Translations under genes and position numbers: made by a program
Shown: positions 32,161-42,396 of the stretch, piece after piece
Layout of the letters: the number at the start of each line of letters is the position of its first letter
How positions within the stretch are numbered: position 1 is the stretch's first letter
Notes under the pieces: generated by a model
Told to the model about the DNA's origin: nothing
The model's input: the letters and a program-made list of their open reading frames with translations, nothing else
Database searches by the model: none
DNA from: UBA6489 sp942490775
GTDB lineage: Bacteria; Patescibacteriota; Gracilibacteria; BD1-5; UBA6164
DNA: 64,000 bases
Assembly: GCA_942490775.1 (NCBI GenBank)
Contig: CALNYL010000009.1
Location: 310,001-374,000 of the forward strand
Reading direction: 5' to 3'

Positions 32161-32216
32161 TTTTTGTGTAGAGAGTGTAATACATTTTGTGCATCGTTGA
32201 AAATATCCAATGAATA
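32161..32216 (+). repeat. Dispersed repeat B, copy 3
   Basis: TTTTTGTGTAGAGAGTGTAA then TACATTTTGTGCATCG and AAAATATCCAATGAA, close to 9740-9800. Lies between a divergent gene pair. Confidence 0.7.
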
Positions 32217-32368
32217 ACTTTCTGAAAGAAAAGAATAAAAATATGAGGCGAAATTTAATGGTTTTGTATTGAAAAGTGTTATATTTATTTTACTTTTATT
32301 TAAAAATGGATATTTTACTTTAAATTAGAATAAATATAGACTTTTAGGAGTTTGCTAATCAAAATGTT

Positions 32369-32971
32369 ATGAAAAATATAATTGGGAATCGTTGATATGT
32401 TTTTACTAGGGTGTTTTTTCTCAGTTCAATGCTGTTTCTTATTATGTCAACTTTTGTTTTGGTGTTGGTATTTTTTCAGGGGATTTACAAAAGGGTTTAT
32501 ATTAATAGGGAAATTCAAAATAATATAAGCAGTATAATTAATGCTATAGAAGAAGATATAGCTGAGAATGGGATTGTTTGAGTTTCGGAGGATTTATTGG
32601 ATAAATGTTCTTTAAATTTTTCATGAAGTTTTAAAGTTTGAGCTAAGTTTTGTACTTCAAAAAATCAATATTTTATAGCGAAGAGTATAAGCTGAGATTG
32701 GGTTAGAGTTTCGGATTTATCAAAAGATTGTAGTGATGAGACTTGTTTTTTTGTAAAAAAAGATGATAAATGATTGATTTTTCCTATTACTGATGATAAT
32801 ATTAAATTTGATGATTTAAATTTTTATGTATCTAAGGATTATATAAATAAATTGACAATAAATTTTACAATGAGGGTAAGTAGTTGATGATTTATAAGTG
32901 ATGATTTGTCTGAAGATGGTGGAGTAGTTTTTCAAACTACTCTAAGTGAGAAGTTTATATCAAAAAAATAA
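32369..32971 (+). CDS. Pilin-like membrane-anchored protein
   Basis: 200 residues. Short N-terminus, one helix (VFFLSSMLFLIMSTFVLVLV), then a helical stretch and a beta-rich extracellular domain with two Cys pairs (DCSDETCFF and two earlier). The layout is that of a minor pseudopilin, though there is no FTLIE motif. Followed after 7 bp by a second protein of the same layout. Confidence 0.55.
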
Positions 32972-32978
32972 TAGGAAT

Positions 32979-33764
32979 ATGAAAAATATTAAAATTAGTA
33001 AATATTTTTGGGTTATATATGGTTTGTTTTTGTTAGCTATTTTTTTAGTGGCTTGATTAGGTTTTCGATTGGTTATGTGAAATTCTTATAGAAATGATGA
33101 TTCTAATAATTTAATAAAGGTCTCTATTGCTAGTGAAGCAATGGTGGAATTGGCTTTACTGGATATAAAAAATAAGTGATATTGATATTCTCAAAATGTG
33201 GGAGGTTGAATTAATAATAAGTCTGTGAAATTAGCTAGTGATTATTTTAATTCATGAAATTATTATGATGAAAAGGATGTTTTAGTGTCTTATAATATTG
33301 ATTCTAGGATTAGAAGTTATTCTTGAGAGTTGTCTTCTCAGAGGCAGGAGATTTTTCCGCTTTTTTATATAGATAATAATTGAGAACATAAGGTGGAAAA
33401 TTTATCTCTAGAAGCTTTATCTAGTAGCGGTAGTGTTTTATGGAGTATTATTTCTGATAGTTCTAGTATTTCGGGTAGATGAGCTTTTTCAAAGAATACT
33501 GTGTGAATTTCAAAGAGTGTATCGGAGGGGGAATATACTTGAAAAGAAGAGTCTATTGATAAGTTTTTATTAGATTCATCTAGTTCTTATTTAGTTTTAT
33601 ATAATACTGATTTGTCTGAAAGTTTTGATTATGAGTTGTTTGGTTCTGGTTCTTTTACAAAACCTAATATAAAAATAAGTTCTTTAGTACAAATATGAGA
33701 TGTAAAGCAGGTATTTGAAACTGATTTAGGCAATATAAATTACTTAAGTCCATTGAATTATTAA
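32979..33764 (+). CDS. Pilin-like membrane-anchored protein (PilX-like)
   Basis: 261 residues. Membrane helix at residues ~9-33, then SIASEAMVELALLDIKNKGY, reminiscent of the post-helix region of PilX-type proteins, and a Ser/Asp/Asn-rich extracellular domain. An AGGA motif sits just upstream of the start. Paired with the preceding gene, much as 22284-23477 is paired with 21328-22278. Confidence 0.55.
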
Positions 33765-33919
33765 AAATATAATTACTAACATGTTAGCATTATTAAGCCA
33801 AAGTATTCCTTGGTTAAATAATTTTTCCTTTTGTCTAGCAAAAAAGTATTAAAAAAACTTGTATTTTATTTTTCTTTTCATATATTGGAAGTGTTTATTT
33901 TATTAATTTAAAAGTCTTT

Positions 33920-34195
33920 ATGAAAAAGCAAGATTTTATAAAAGCAGTAGCAGCTACTGCAGGTTTAAGCCAAGATGCTGTAGCTAAAGTTTTAGCTACC
34001 TGAATAGAAGTTATTACTTCTGAATTACAATCTGGTGGAGAGGTTAACTTAACTGGTTTTGGTGCATTTAAGGTTGCTGAAAGAGCTGCTAGAAATGGGG
34101 TTAATCCAAGAACTAAAGAACCTATAACTATACCAGCTATGAAATCTCCTGTATTTAGAGCGGGTAAAACTTTCAAAGAAGCTGTTAGAGGGTAA
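33920..34195 (+). CDS. DNA-binding protein HU
   Basis: 91 residues, standard length. MKKQDFIKAVAATAGLS, VNLTGFGAFKV and RNGVNPRTKEPITIPA (the DNA-binding arm with the conserved Pro) are all present. Uses mostly GGN glycines and only one TGA, common for a highly expressed gene. Followed by a terminator. Confidence 0.93.
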
Positions 34196-34217
34196 TTAAT
34201 TATTCATATAAAAAGAG

Positions 34218-34247
34218 CTGTACTATAATTAGTGCAGTTTTTTTTGC
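34218..34247 (+). terminator. Terminator after HU
   Basis: CTGTACTA-TAAT-TAGTGCAG stem with one G-T pair, followed by eight T residues. Confidence 0.8.
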
Positions 34248-34301
34248 TTTTTGTTTTAATTAATGTTACTATTACAATAGATATTATTTTTACTATAGGT
34301 T

Positions 34302-34838
34302 ATGAAAGAAAATAAATCTTCAGAATTAAAAGACTTGAGTTATAAGGAGATGCTTCTTAGGAACTTTGTGATTGCATGAAATATAAATGTTTCATTTTCT
34401 TTCGTTTCTGATTTTATGATTTCTAGATTATTTAGAGAGATAATTAATAATATAGGGGATCTTATATGACTTAATTGAAGGTCTAAGGCTAGGATAGTTT
34501 CTGTTATAGATGAATTAGCTAATAATGCTATAGAGCATTGAAGTAAAAAGGGGGATATAAATAAACTTAGGATAAATATAGATAAAGAATATGATGGTTT
34601 GGTTATTAGTATAGAGGTTGAGGATACAGGAAATTGAGTTTCTCCTAAAAAGGCTTTTGAAATGAGAAATTTGAGGGATATGGTTTTAAAGAGGTGATTT
34701 TCATGACATAAATCAATAAGGTGAAGAGGTTTATTTATGATAATAATAAATCTGGTGGATGATCTTTATTTTAATGATTCTAAGGAGGGGGGGCTTGTTG
34801 TTTGAGTCAAAAAGAAATTATCATATGAGGATTTTTAA
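34302..34838 (+). CDS. Anti-sigma-factor-type serine kinase (HATPase_c)
   Basis: 178 residues. A GHKL-type ATP-binding fold as in RsbW/SpoIIAB: N-box VIDELANNAIEHGSKKG, G1 box VEDTGNGVSP and G2 box SIRGRGLFMIIINLVD. It would bind a sigma factor or phosphorylate an anti-anti-sigma partner. No partner gene is seen next to it. TGA encodes conserved glycines in the G1 and G2 boxes. Confidence 0.75.
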
Positions 34839-34871
34839 TTCCACTAATTTGTAAATTTAATCATGTAAAAA

Positions 34872-35813
34872 TTATTGATCATTAAATTCTATAGAATAAA
34901 TTTTCTTTAGATTGTATTTGCATTGAAATTCTTCTTTTAGTGGGCAGAAGTATATTTTATTCATTATTCTTAGGTCTATATACACAACAGGATTTTCGAT
35001 TAAGTCTTGTTGTTCTTTGTGAAACTCTATCAGTTTTGCAATCTGAAAATCTATTTCTCATTCTAAATCAAATATTATTTTACTGTTATTGTTTGTGGTT
35101 AGAATAAGTTCTCTTTCTGTGACAAAATAATCTAAATCTTTTACTCCTAATACTATTAGTTTATCTATTATTTTTTTGTATATTTCATCAATTCTTTTTA
35201 TATATTCTTGATTTAGTATTTGTTTGTAATCAAGTATACTTATTTCTTTTTTGTCTATCATAATATTTATTTTTTTTAGTTCATCGTTATCTCATGGAAT
35301 GAAAACCCCATTTTCTGTTATCATATATATTTTTTCATTTATTATTGTTTTAAATATAGGTCTGTATGATGAAAGTGTTATGTTTATAGAATTTAATAAC
35401 TTAAAATCTACTTCTACATCTTTTATGTTTTTTTGATAATTTTTTAACGGGGTTTCTATATCTATTTTTTCTGTAAAAAGTAAATGTTTTCATCTTATAC
35501 TTTCTAGACTTCTGTAGGCTATGTCTTTACTAGTTATCTCATCGGTTGTTTCTATATTTATTGTTTTTATATTTAATAAAGGTGTAAATAATACTGCGGT
35601 CATTAATAAAATTATGATTGAGAGTATTCATATATAAAAATATTTAAAGATATTTTTATTTATGCTTATATTTAAAAGGTTTATTGTTTTTAGTACTTTT
35701 TTATGAGATCTTTTTTTAAAAGTTTTTTTGCTACGAGTCTTTAGGAAGATTTCTTCTCTTCTTTTTTTTACCCTTTTTTTGAATTCTGAGCTTGAGGTTG
35801 TTCTTTTTGTCAT
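34872..35813 (-). CDS. ftsQ: FtsQ/DivIB-like cell-division protein
   Basis: 313 residues. Basic cytoplasmic N-terminus (residues 1-60, Lys/Arg rich), one membrane helix (YIGILSIIILLMTAVLFTPL), then a POTRA-like domain (NIKTINIETTDEITSKDIAY, GKHLLF) and a beta domain with YMITENGVFIP, matching the FtsQ pattern VDxxGxxxP. Starts 5 bp after rbfA. The symbol is tentative since FtsQ is poorly conserved. Confidence 0.7.
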
Positions 35814-35818
35814 TTTTT

Positions 35819-36154
35819 TTATTTTAAATTTTTAATTGTATTTATAACATTTCAAGATATTTCTCAACTTGGATCGTATCTGAATCTTAGTTTTGGTATT
35901 TTTCTTATACTTACTTTTTTGGCTATTTGTCTTTCTATATTATGTGCATATCAGGCTAAAAACTTGGTTAGTTCTTCTCAGTTTCTTAGTGAACTTATGT
36001 ATGTGTCTAGGTATGATAAATCGGTACTTATCTTTATGGCAGTTACCGTTATTAGTCAAAACTTATTTTCTATGTCTTCTACTTCTCTAAATATCAATTC
36101 TGTTACTAGTTCTTTCATAATTCATTCTAGTTTTTGTAGTCTTTCTTTTTTCAT
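35819..36154 (-). CDS. rbfA: Ribosome-binding factor A
   Basis: 111 residues, KH-type fold used in 30S maturation. The characteristic VSIRKIPKLRFRYDPS near the C-terminus and MKELVTELIFREVED at the N-terminus identify it. Upstream of ftsQ in a two-gene operon. Confidence 0.85.
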
Positions 36155-36284
36155 TGTATTTTTTAGTTATTTATAATTAGCTTTTATAATATCCAATACT
36201 TTTAATTTGACAAAAAAAAAATAAATATAAAATAGAGGGAGTTAATTTTTATTTATTTATATTTTTTAGGGAGATAGAAAAACT

Positions 36285-36485
36285 ATGATATATGCAGTAA
36301 GAAATGAGAAAGAGTCTAATGAAAAATTGGTTTTAAGATACAAAAAATTATTTTTCCAATCTAGGATTATAACTAAGCTTAGAAATGAGAGGTATGTAAC
36401 TAAAAAACCAACTAATAGAAAGAGTAGAGAACAAGCGATGATAAGAGAGCATTACAGATATTTATGAAGTAAAGTTTACTTTTAG
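36285..36485 (+). CDS. rpsU: Ribosomal protein bS21
   Basis: 66 residues, very basic. AVRNEKESNEKLVLRYKKLF and the Arg-rich helix TNRKSREQAMIREHYRYLG fit bS21. A GGGAGAT motif about 10 bp upstream is one of the few good Shine-Dalgarno sites in the window. The last codons run through a TGA. Confidence 0.82.
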
Positions 36486-36517
36486 TAAATTTTTATAGTT
36501 TTAAAAAATAGAAAAAT

Positions 36518-36541
36518 CCAAAGGGTTAGCCCCCTTTGTTG
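36518..36541 (+). terminator. Terminator hairpin after rpsU
   Basis: CCAAAGGG...CCCTTTGTTGG stem; an outer A/T-rich arm pairs AATAGAAAAAT with ATTTCTCTATT further downstream. Confidence 0.65.
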
Positions 36542-36590
36542 GCAATGTAAATTATTTCTCTATTTTTTATTTAGATAGTTGTTATTAAAA

Positions 36591-36632
36591 TAAGAGTCCA
36601 GTTTTTTTTGAAAATTGGGCTTTTATTTTTTT
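36591..36632. terminator. Second hairpin terminator
   Basis: AAGAGTCCAGTTTT and AAAATTGGGCTTTT arms with G-T pairs, followed by a T-run. It separates rpsU from the U32-like gene. Confidence 0.6.
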
Positions 36633-36727
36633 GTTTTAAGATTATACTTATTTTTATAATCTATTTTAGGTTTTTCACTTAGATTGTGAGGTATGGTGTT
36701 ATAAATATATTTCTAAATAATTTTTTT

Positions 36728-38077
36728 ATGTTCAAAAAAATAGTTTGATTGGGGTTTTCTAGTAAATGAAAAAATGCAAAGGATGTTTCAAAATATATAA
36801 AGTCATTGGTGGATAGCGGTGCTGGGGAGTTTTTTACTTGATATAATCCGAGTTATTGGCATGAAAAGTTTTGATTTGAGGTTAGTACAAATGGTAGGTT
36901 TGCTGAGCATGAGCAGATTGCTGATTTTGATACACTGAAAGCAATAGTGGATGATGTTCATGGGTATGATTTAGAAATTTTTTGAAATGCCAATTTTCGG
37001 TATTATACAGATGAGACTTTTACTCTTATTGAGAGAATGATAGAAGATTTTCAAAAGGCATGAGTAGATTGAATAATATGTTGAAATATATGAGTGCTTG
37101 AGTATCTAAAAAAAATAGGCTATAAATGAAAAATTAATATTTCAACTATTTTAGCAATTTATAATTCAGAGTCTATTAGGTTTTTATTGGAGAATTATGA
37201 TATAAATAAGATTATACTTAGTAGGGAAATTACACTTAAGGAAATAGAAAAATTGGTTACTGATTTTCCTGATACTATTTTTGAGGTGTTTGGGGAGGGG
37301 GATTTTTGCAGATATAATAATGGTTTGTGTTTTGCTGAACATAAGTATGGTGATAAGGATATATGTACGGTTGTTGTTAATGATTTGGTTTTTAAGAAAA
37401 GGTTTAGACCAGATTTTAAGAGGCTTATTGCAGATGCTCAAAAAGATAATTTTGAAAAGATGCAAGAGCTGGATGATTGCTATAAAGATGAATTTCAACA
37501 AATAGATAATTTGATGGAGCAAATAGATTTATGATTTACGAAAGATGTAGAAAAGACGAGAGATGATATATATATTTTAGTTAGGATTTTAGAGAAGAGG
37601 GTTGATTTATTTTATGATGCTCTAAAGGGAATTTCAGATTTTAGAAATCAGAAGATTTTGAATTTATTAAAGATTTTGAGGGTTATAGAAGAATATTCTG
37701 ATGAGTTTGTAGACTTAAGAAAATATTTAGAGGATAATGTAAAGTCTGGAGTTGAGTACTATTTTAGTGAATTAAAAAAGTTGTGATATTGAAAATTAAA
37801 GGCTTTGGAGGTTTGAAATTTTTATGCTAGGTGAGATAATTTAAATTTATATTCATATATGTTTTTTGCTAAGTTTAAGAATATAGATACTGTTAAATTT
37901 CCAACTAGGTGAAGGAATTATAGTGAGAAAATAAATGTGATAGAGAATACTGTTAGGTCTTGAGAGATTGATAGTGCTTTGATAAATAGGTCTTCTAGTA
38001 TAGAGAGGTCTCATTATGATTTGACTTATTTATTTGGAGATAGACTATGGTTTAGGAATATGATAAAGTCTCTTTAA
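36728..38077 (+). CDS. Peptidase U32-like protein
   Basis: 449 residues. N-terminal barrel resembling U32/UbiU-UbiV proteins (VDSGAGEFFTGYNPSYW, FGNANFRYY, VDGIICGNIGVLEYLKK, FEVFGEGDFCRYNNGLC) and a C-terminal helical part with KFPTRGRN. U32-type proteins often use cysteines to hold an iron-sulphur cluster; FCRYNNGLCF supplies two. Neither substrate nor cluster is proven. Isolated gene bounded by terminators. Confidence 0.65.
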
Positions 38078-38120
38078 TGAAATTTAAATAAAGGGTGTGT
38101 AAAAAATATTGTGTAAATGG

Positions 38121-38155
38121 AAAAAATAGGTACTAAAAGAAAGTACCTATTTTTT
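38121..38155 (+). terminator. Rho-independent terminator
   Basis: AAAAAATAGGTACT/AGTACCTATTTTTT perfect 14-bp arms with a 6-nt loop, 44 bp after the U32-like gene. Confidence 0.88.
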
Positions 38156-38173
38156 AAAACTTAAAAAAAAAAT

Positions 38174-38769
38174 TATGAGTAAATATACAAAAGAAGAATT
38201 ATGATGAATGAATTTAGAAGATATAGCAAAAAAAGCTAAAAGCATAGAAGAAGCCTAATGAATGCTAAAACAATTTATGTGACCTCTAATTGAAAAGATG
38301 ATGGAAGCGGAGCTAGATAATCATCTTTGATATGAAAAGCACTCTACAGCCTGAAATAATAGCTGAAATAGTCGTAATTGAACATACAAAAAGAGTATTC
38401 TAACCTCAAGCTGAAAAGAAGAGATAGAAGTACCAAGAGATAGAAAATGAGAATATGAACCACAAATATTACCTAAGTATGAAACAAGAACCTCAGAAAT
38501 GGAAGAGAAAATAATAAACATGTATTGATTATGATTAACTACGGCAGATATAAACAAACACATATCTGATATATATGGAGCTAAAGTATCTAAACAATAA
38601 GTAAGTAAAATAACAGATAAAATAATACCTTTCTTAAAAGAATGGCAACAAAGAGCTTTAGAGGACTTCTACCCAATAATATACCTAGATGCAATTCATT
38701 TTAAAATAAGAGATAATAATAAACTATAAAACTTAGTATTCCTTCACCTACCAAATCAAAAATCATAAA
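38174..38769 (+). pseudogene. IS256-family transposase remnant
   Basis: Reads MSKYTKEELGGMNLEDIAKK, then MEAELDNHLGYEKHSTAGNN, SRNGTYKKSILTSSGKEEI, EVPRDRKGEYEPQILPKYET, ISDIYGAKVSK, and IIYLDAIHFKIRDNN, all IS256 signatures. The frame is broken by TAA after SIEEA, after KVSKQ and after DNNKL, and the catalytic C-terminal half is missing. Decayed remnant. Confidence 0.8.
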
Positions 38770-38971
38770 TTTTTTGAAAAATAAATCTATAAAATTAGTA
38801 AAAGACTAATCTTTTTTAGACTTTTATCAAATACAACCCCTTGCTATAAAAAAACTACTTTTATGCTCTATCCTTGAAAAACTTGCATAAAATACAATAT
38901 TTGACAAACTGTAAAAAATATGGCATTCTTTAATTAGAGTCATGCTTTTTTATATTTTATAAAACTCATTT

Positions 38972-40294
38972 ATGAAAAAAACTTTAAGTTCGTTTTTGTT
39001 ACTGTTTTTATTTTTCGGAATTGGATGAAATGTGTTTGCTCAGGAAAATAAATGTGAATATGAGATTGTAAGTGAAAAGTATCCTTTAGGTGAAACATAT
39101 TCTCCAGATAATATAACAATATCTACCTCTTTCAGAGAACAAGATTATATATTTTCCCCAGATAGTAAGAAACTCACCTATATAGCAAGACGAGATGGTA
39201 AAGAATTTGTTATAAAAAATTGAAAAAAAGTTTGAGGATGATATTATGACATTTATGAATTTTCTCTAAAATATTCATCAAACTGAAAAAATCTTGCATT
39301 TTTAGCTATGAAAGAGAAAAGAGATGAAAATACTTATGTTTATACACTTTTTGAAAACTGAGTAGAAAATAAAAAGTATAAATCAATTGACCCAGATTCT
39401 TTAGTATATTCACCAGATTGAAAAAAACTCTCATTTATAACACTCAAAAATTGAAAATACATAATAGTAAATGACTGAGAAGAAAGTAAATGATACGATA
39501 GAATTTGGAATTGAAAATATTCAGAAGACGGAACAATTTTTAGTTTTGCTGCTATGAGAAATAAGAAAATGCTTTTTGTTAGCAATGGAAAAGAGAGTAA
39601 AGAATATCATAATATTGATAGATTAGCCTTTTCAAAAGATGGAAAACACTTTATATTTAGGGCTATAAATTATGGTGAAAGTGGTAAATTTGAGGATAGG
39701 GAATATTATGCTGTTGAAGATTTAAAAGAGGGAAAGGAATACAATAAGGTAAGTTATTTATCTTTTTTATGAGATACAAATGAATCTATTTTTGCTGCTT
39801 TTAGTGAATCTGGTAGTATTTTAGTTAAAGGCGGGGAAGACTACTTGAGTGCCTCATATCCTAGTGTTGCACATACAGAAAATTTAAACAGTTTTGCATT
39901 TGCCTGATGAGATAGAAGATGAGAATGAAATAAGGAATGGGTTGTAAAAGACTGAGAAAAATTAAAAGAATATGACTGAGTTGATACACTTACTTATTCT
40001 AAAGATTGAAAAAGATTTTTATATAAAGCCAAAGAAAATCAGAAACACATAGGTAGAGACTGAAAAGAATGAAAAAGACATGAAGGGAAAATATTAGATA
40101 TTATTTTTTCTCCTAAAGGAAATCTTATTTACATAGTAAAAGAAGATGATGGTGAATTTGTTGTAATTAATTGAAAAGAATGAAAGAAATATGGATTAAT
40201 TGGTGACAGACCTGAGTTTTCACCTAATTGAGAAAATATGTTTTATCTTAAATTCAATAAACTTTTCTCTCCTAACCTCAATCTTTTCCTTTAA
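38972..40294 (+). CDS. Secreted beta-propeller (PD40-like repeat) protein, paralogue 1
   Basis: 440 residues. Signal peptide (MKKTLSSFLLLFLFFGIGGN, cut near VFAQ), then about nine repeats of the form YSPDGKKLSFI...KNGKYIIV-x-DG-x-E-x-K-Y, typical of WD40-like/PD40 propeller blades. Exported; probably binds ligands or proteins at the surface. Unlike paralogues at 55698 and 57471 it lacks their C-terminal helical domain and ends abruptly (SPNLNLFL) at the edge of IS debris, so it may be truncated. Mixed TGA/GGN glycine use. Confidence 0.65.
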
Positions 40295-41198
40295 TTTAGA
40301 GCTAAATTAGACTTCAAGCAAACACTCGTTTTAAGTACCTGAGCTAATGTCTTTTTATGTTTTCACTTAACTTTTCATACAAATCAAGTTTGAAACATCA
40401 TCTCAATGAAAAGCTTAACTCAAACAATAGTTATCTGTTTAGTTTTAGAACTTTTTTCTTCTTAATATTTCGTTTTTTTTTTTAATATCCATATACAAAT
40501 TCAAAGGAGTCTTTGCTTAAACAAAGACTATAGCTCATTATTGTAAGCAAGGTATGAACCACTAAAATAATATGAAAATATTTCATAATAGATTCATAAG
40601 AAGTTACCTTAAAGTTCTCAAAACAGATGTATGATTTAAGTTCTTTAAAGCATTCTTCAATGCTCCATTTTCTTCTATACAATAATACAAAACAACTATA
40701 AATTTCACTTTCTTGTCATTTTATAACTAATTTTTTATCAATCTGATTTTCTTTGATTTTATCTTTCCAAGATAAATCTCCTCTTTTTCTAATCAATTTA
40801 CTACTTTTTTATCTTTATTTGAAAAGAACCAATTAGCAAAACCAGAAAAATTAGATTTTATATTTTTAGTCATAATACTTTTTCAATCAAATATTACGAT
40901 ATCATTCTTATTTTATCAGCACATCATGATATTTTCAATTTTTATTTCTAATCCAACTCACTCTAAATTGGTTTAGTAATTTGGAACTCCAATTAGATTT
41001 GTAAAAGAAATATTGAATTTGTGCTAATGTTTTTCATCAGATATTTGCCAAATCTCATTGTTTCCAATTTTTTAGGCACAAAATTCAACTTATTATCGTT
41101 TTAAAAATTTCATAAGTTCTTTTATCTTTAAAAATTTTACTAAAAGGAAAAACTAAGCTTTATCTGGTGAAAGTTTATTGAATTTAAGTTAAGGAGAT
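40295..41198. other. Insertion-sequence debris
   Basis: About 900 bp with no intact gene. It contains the IS4-like transposase remnant (40482-41120, minus). I could not find convincing inverted ends. The left part (40295-40480) holds nothing recognisable. Confidence 0.55.
40482..41120 (-). pseudogene. IS4-like transposase remnant
   Basis: The clearest part reads LYRRKWSIEECFKELKSYIC, the R-W-x-IE-x-x-F-x-x-LK motif around the last catalytic Glu of IS4-type DDE transposases, followed by a hydrophobic C-terminus. Upstream, pieces such as KLIRKRGDLSWKDKI, NFSGFANWFFSNKDKK and IVIFDGKSIMTKN lie in different frames or are split by TAA/TAG. Decayed. Confidence 0.65.
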
Positions 41199-41456
41199 AT
41201 GAAAGTGGGAATATGATGAATACGAATGTGTAGAAAAAAAGAAAATATTTTAGAAAAATATATAAAAACTGCAAAGAAATACAATGCAGAGATTTCTGAA
41301 TTTATATTATGGGCAGAATGGAAAGTTGTTGAAAATAGAATTTTAAAAAGATGATTTAGAAAAAATAGTACTTTTACTATGGAAAAAGCTGGAACATTTT
41401 GGGAAGAGATAAATAAATTTAAAGAAAAAAGAAAGAATATTTTTTTAGAAAAGTAA
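41199..41456 (+). CDS. Hypothetical 85-residue protein
   Basis: MKVGIGGIRMCRKKENILEK..., charged and Trp-containing (FILWAEWKVVENRI and FWEEINKFK), probably helical. A strong Shine-Dalgarno site (AAGGAG) lies 7 bp upstream, supporting real translation. It directly follows IS debris, so it may be the 3' part or passenger of a mobile element. No family recognised. Confidence 0.5.
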
Positions 41457-41462
41457 TTCCTC

Positions 41463-42254
41463 TTATTTAAGTACTTTTTTTACCTTAGGATTTTCTAGTA
41501 ACAAAGACAATTTTTCTGATTTTTCTATTGTTCACCTATATTCTGGAGACAACTGTAATAAATAAACTAAGTCAGAAATAGCATTTTCCTTTTTTCATAA
41601 TTGATTATAAGCCGAAGCCCTATTAAAATAAGCCTGAGGATAAAGTTCAGACCTCTTTGAAGACATTATCAAATCACAAGTATCCACTACCTTTTCATAA
41701 AGTCACATAGACAAATAAATATTAGATTTTTCAATATCTATAGTCTTTGATGTCGGTCTTATCTTATAAATCTTATTTAAAATATCCAACTTATCATTAT
41801 TATTTTCCGATAAATTATACTGCCTCCATAAAATATTCACCTTTTGCTCTTGTTCCAAACTAGTAATCTTTTTCTCAAAATCACTTATAATCTTTTTAAT
41901 TTCTTTCTCCATACTACTCTTAAAAGATTTTTTTATATCTGAAAAACTTTTCCATCATAAAATTCAAAGTAACATAGCAATTATAGTAAATAAAACAAAA
42001 AGAAAATTCACAGTATTTGCAGAATAAGATAAAGCCTTATCTACACTCTGTAATTGCCTATCTTGAACCTCTTTGAATATCTCCCTTTTCATTGTTTCCT
42101 GTTTAACACTCAACTCTTTCAACTCAGATATAAAATACCTTTCTGTAAAATCAAGCTCTTTAGGCATTATAATATTATCCATTTCTCAAGATGAAGAAAA
42201 TGTGACAGGGATAAGCGAAAATGAAATTACAAATAGCAGTATAATTTTTCTCAT
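41463..42254 (-). CDS. TPR-containing membrane protein
   Basis: 263 residues. Signal sequence (MRKIILLFVISFSLIPVTFS), a helical segment (KELSVKQETMKREIFKEVQD), one membrane helix (NFLFVLFTIIAMLLGILGW), then a coiled coil and tetratricopeptide-like repeats (YPQAYFNRASAYNQLGKKEN and a preceding degenerate repeat). The C-terminal TPR part lies on the cytoplasmic side if the signal is cleaved. Role unknown. Confidence 0.6.
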
Positions 42255-42396
42255 AAAATATTTTTAATATTAATTTACTAAAACATATAGTAACACACTA
42301 TTTTTGTAATTGGAAATCTTTTATCTAAACTACAAAACTTTACTTTTTTACACTAATCACTAAAATAACATGACTTAATTTTTAAATAAATAATTT

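Noticed and set aside
33784..33855. 23-codon frame before the HU gene
   Set aside because: Too short, no ribosome site, not conserved-looking.
35251..36176. Plus-strand open frames across the rbfA-ftsQ region
   Set aside because: They lie opposite two well-supported minus-strand genes and are only low-complexity hydrophobic sequence.
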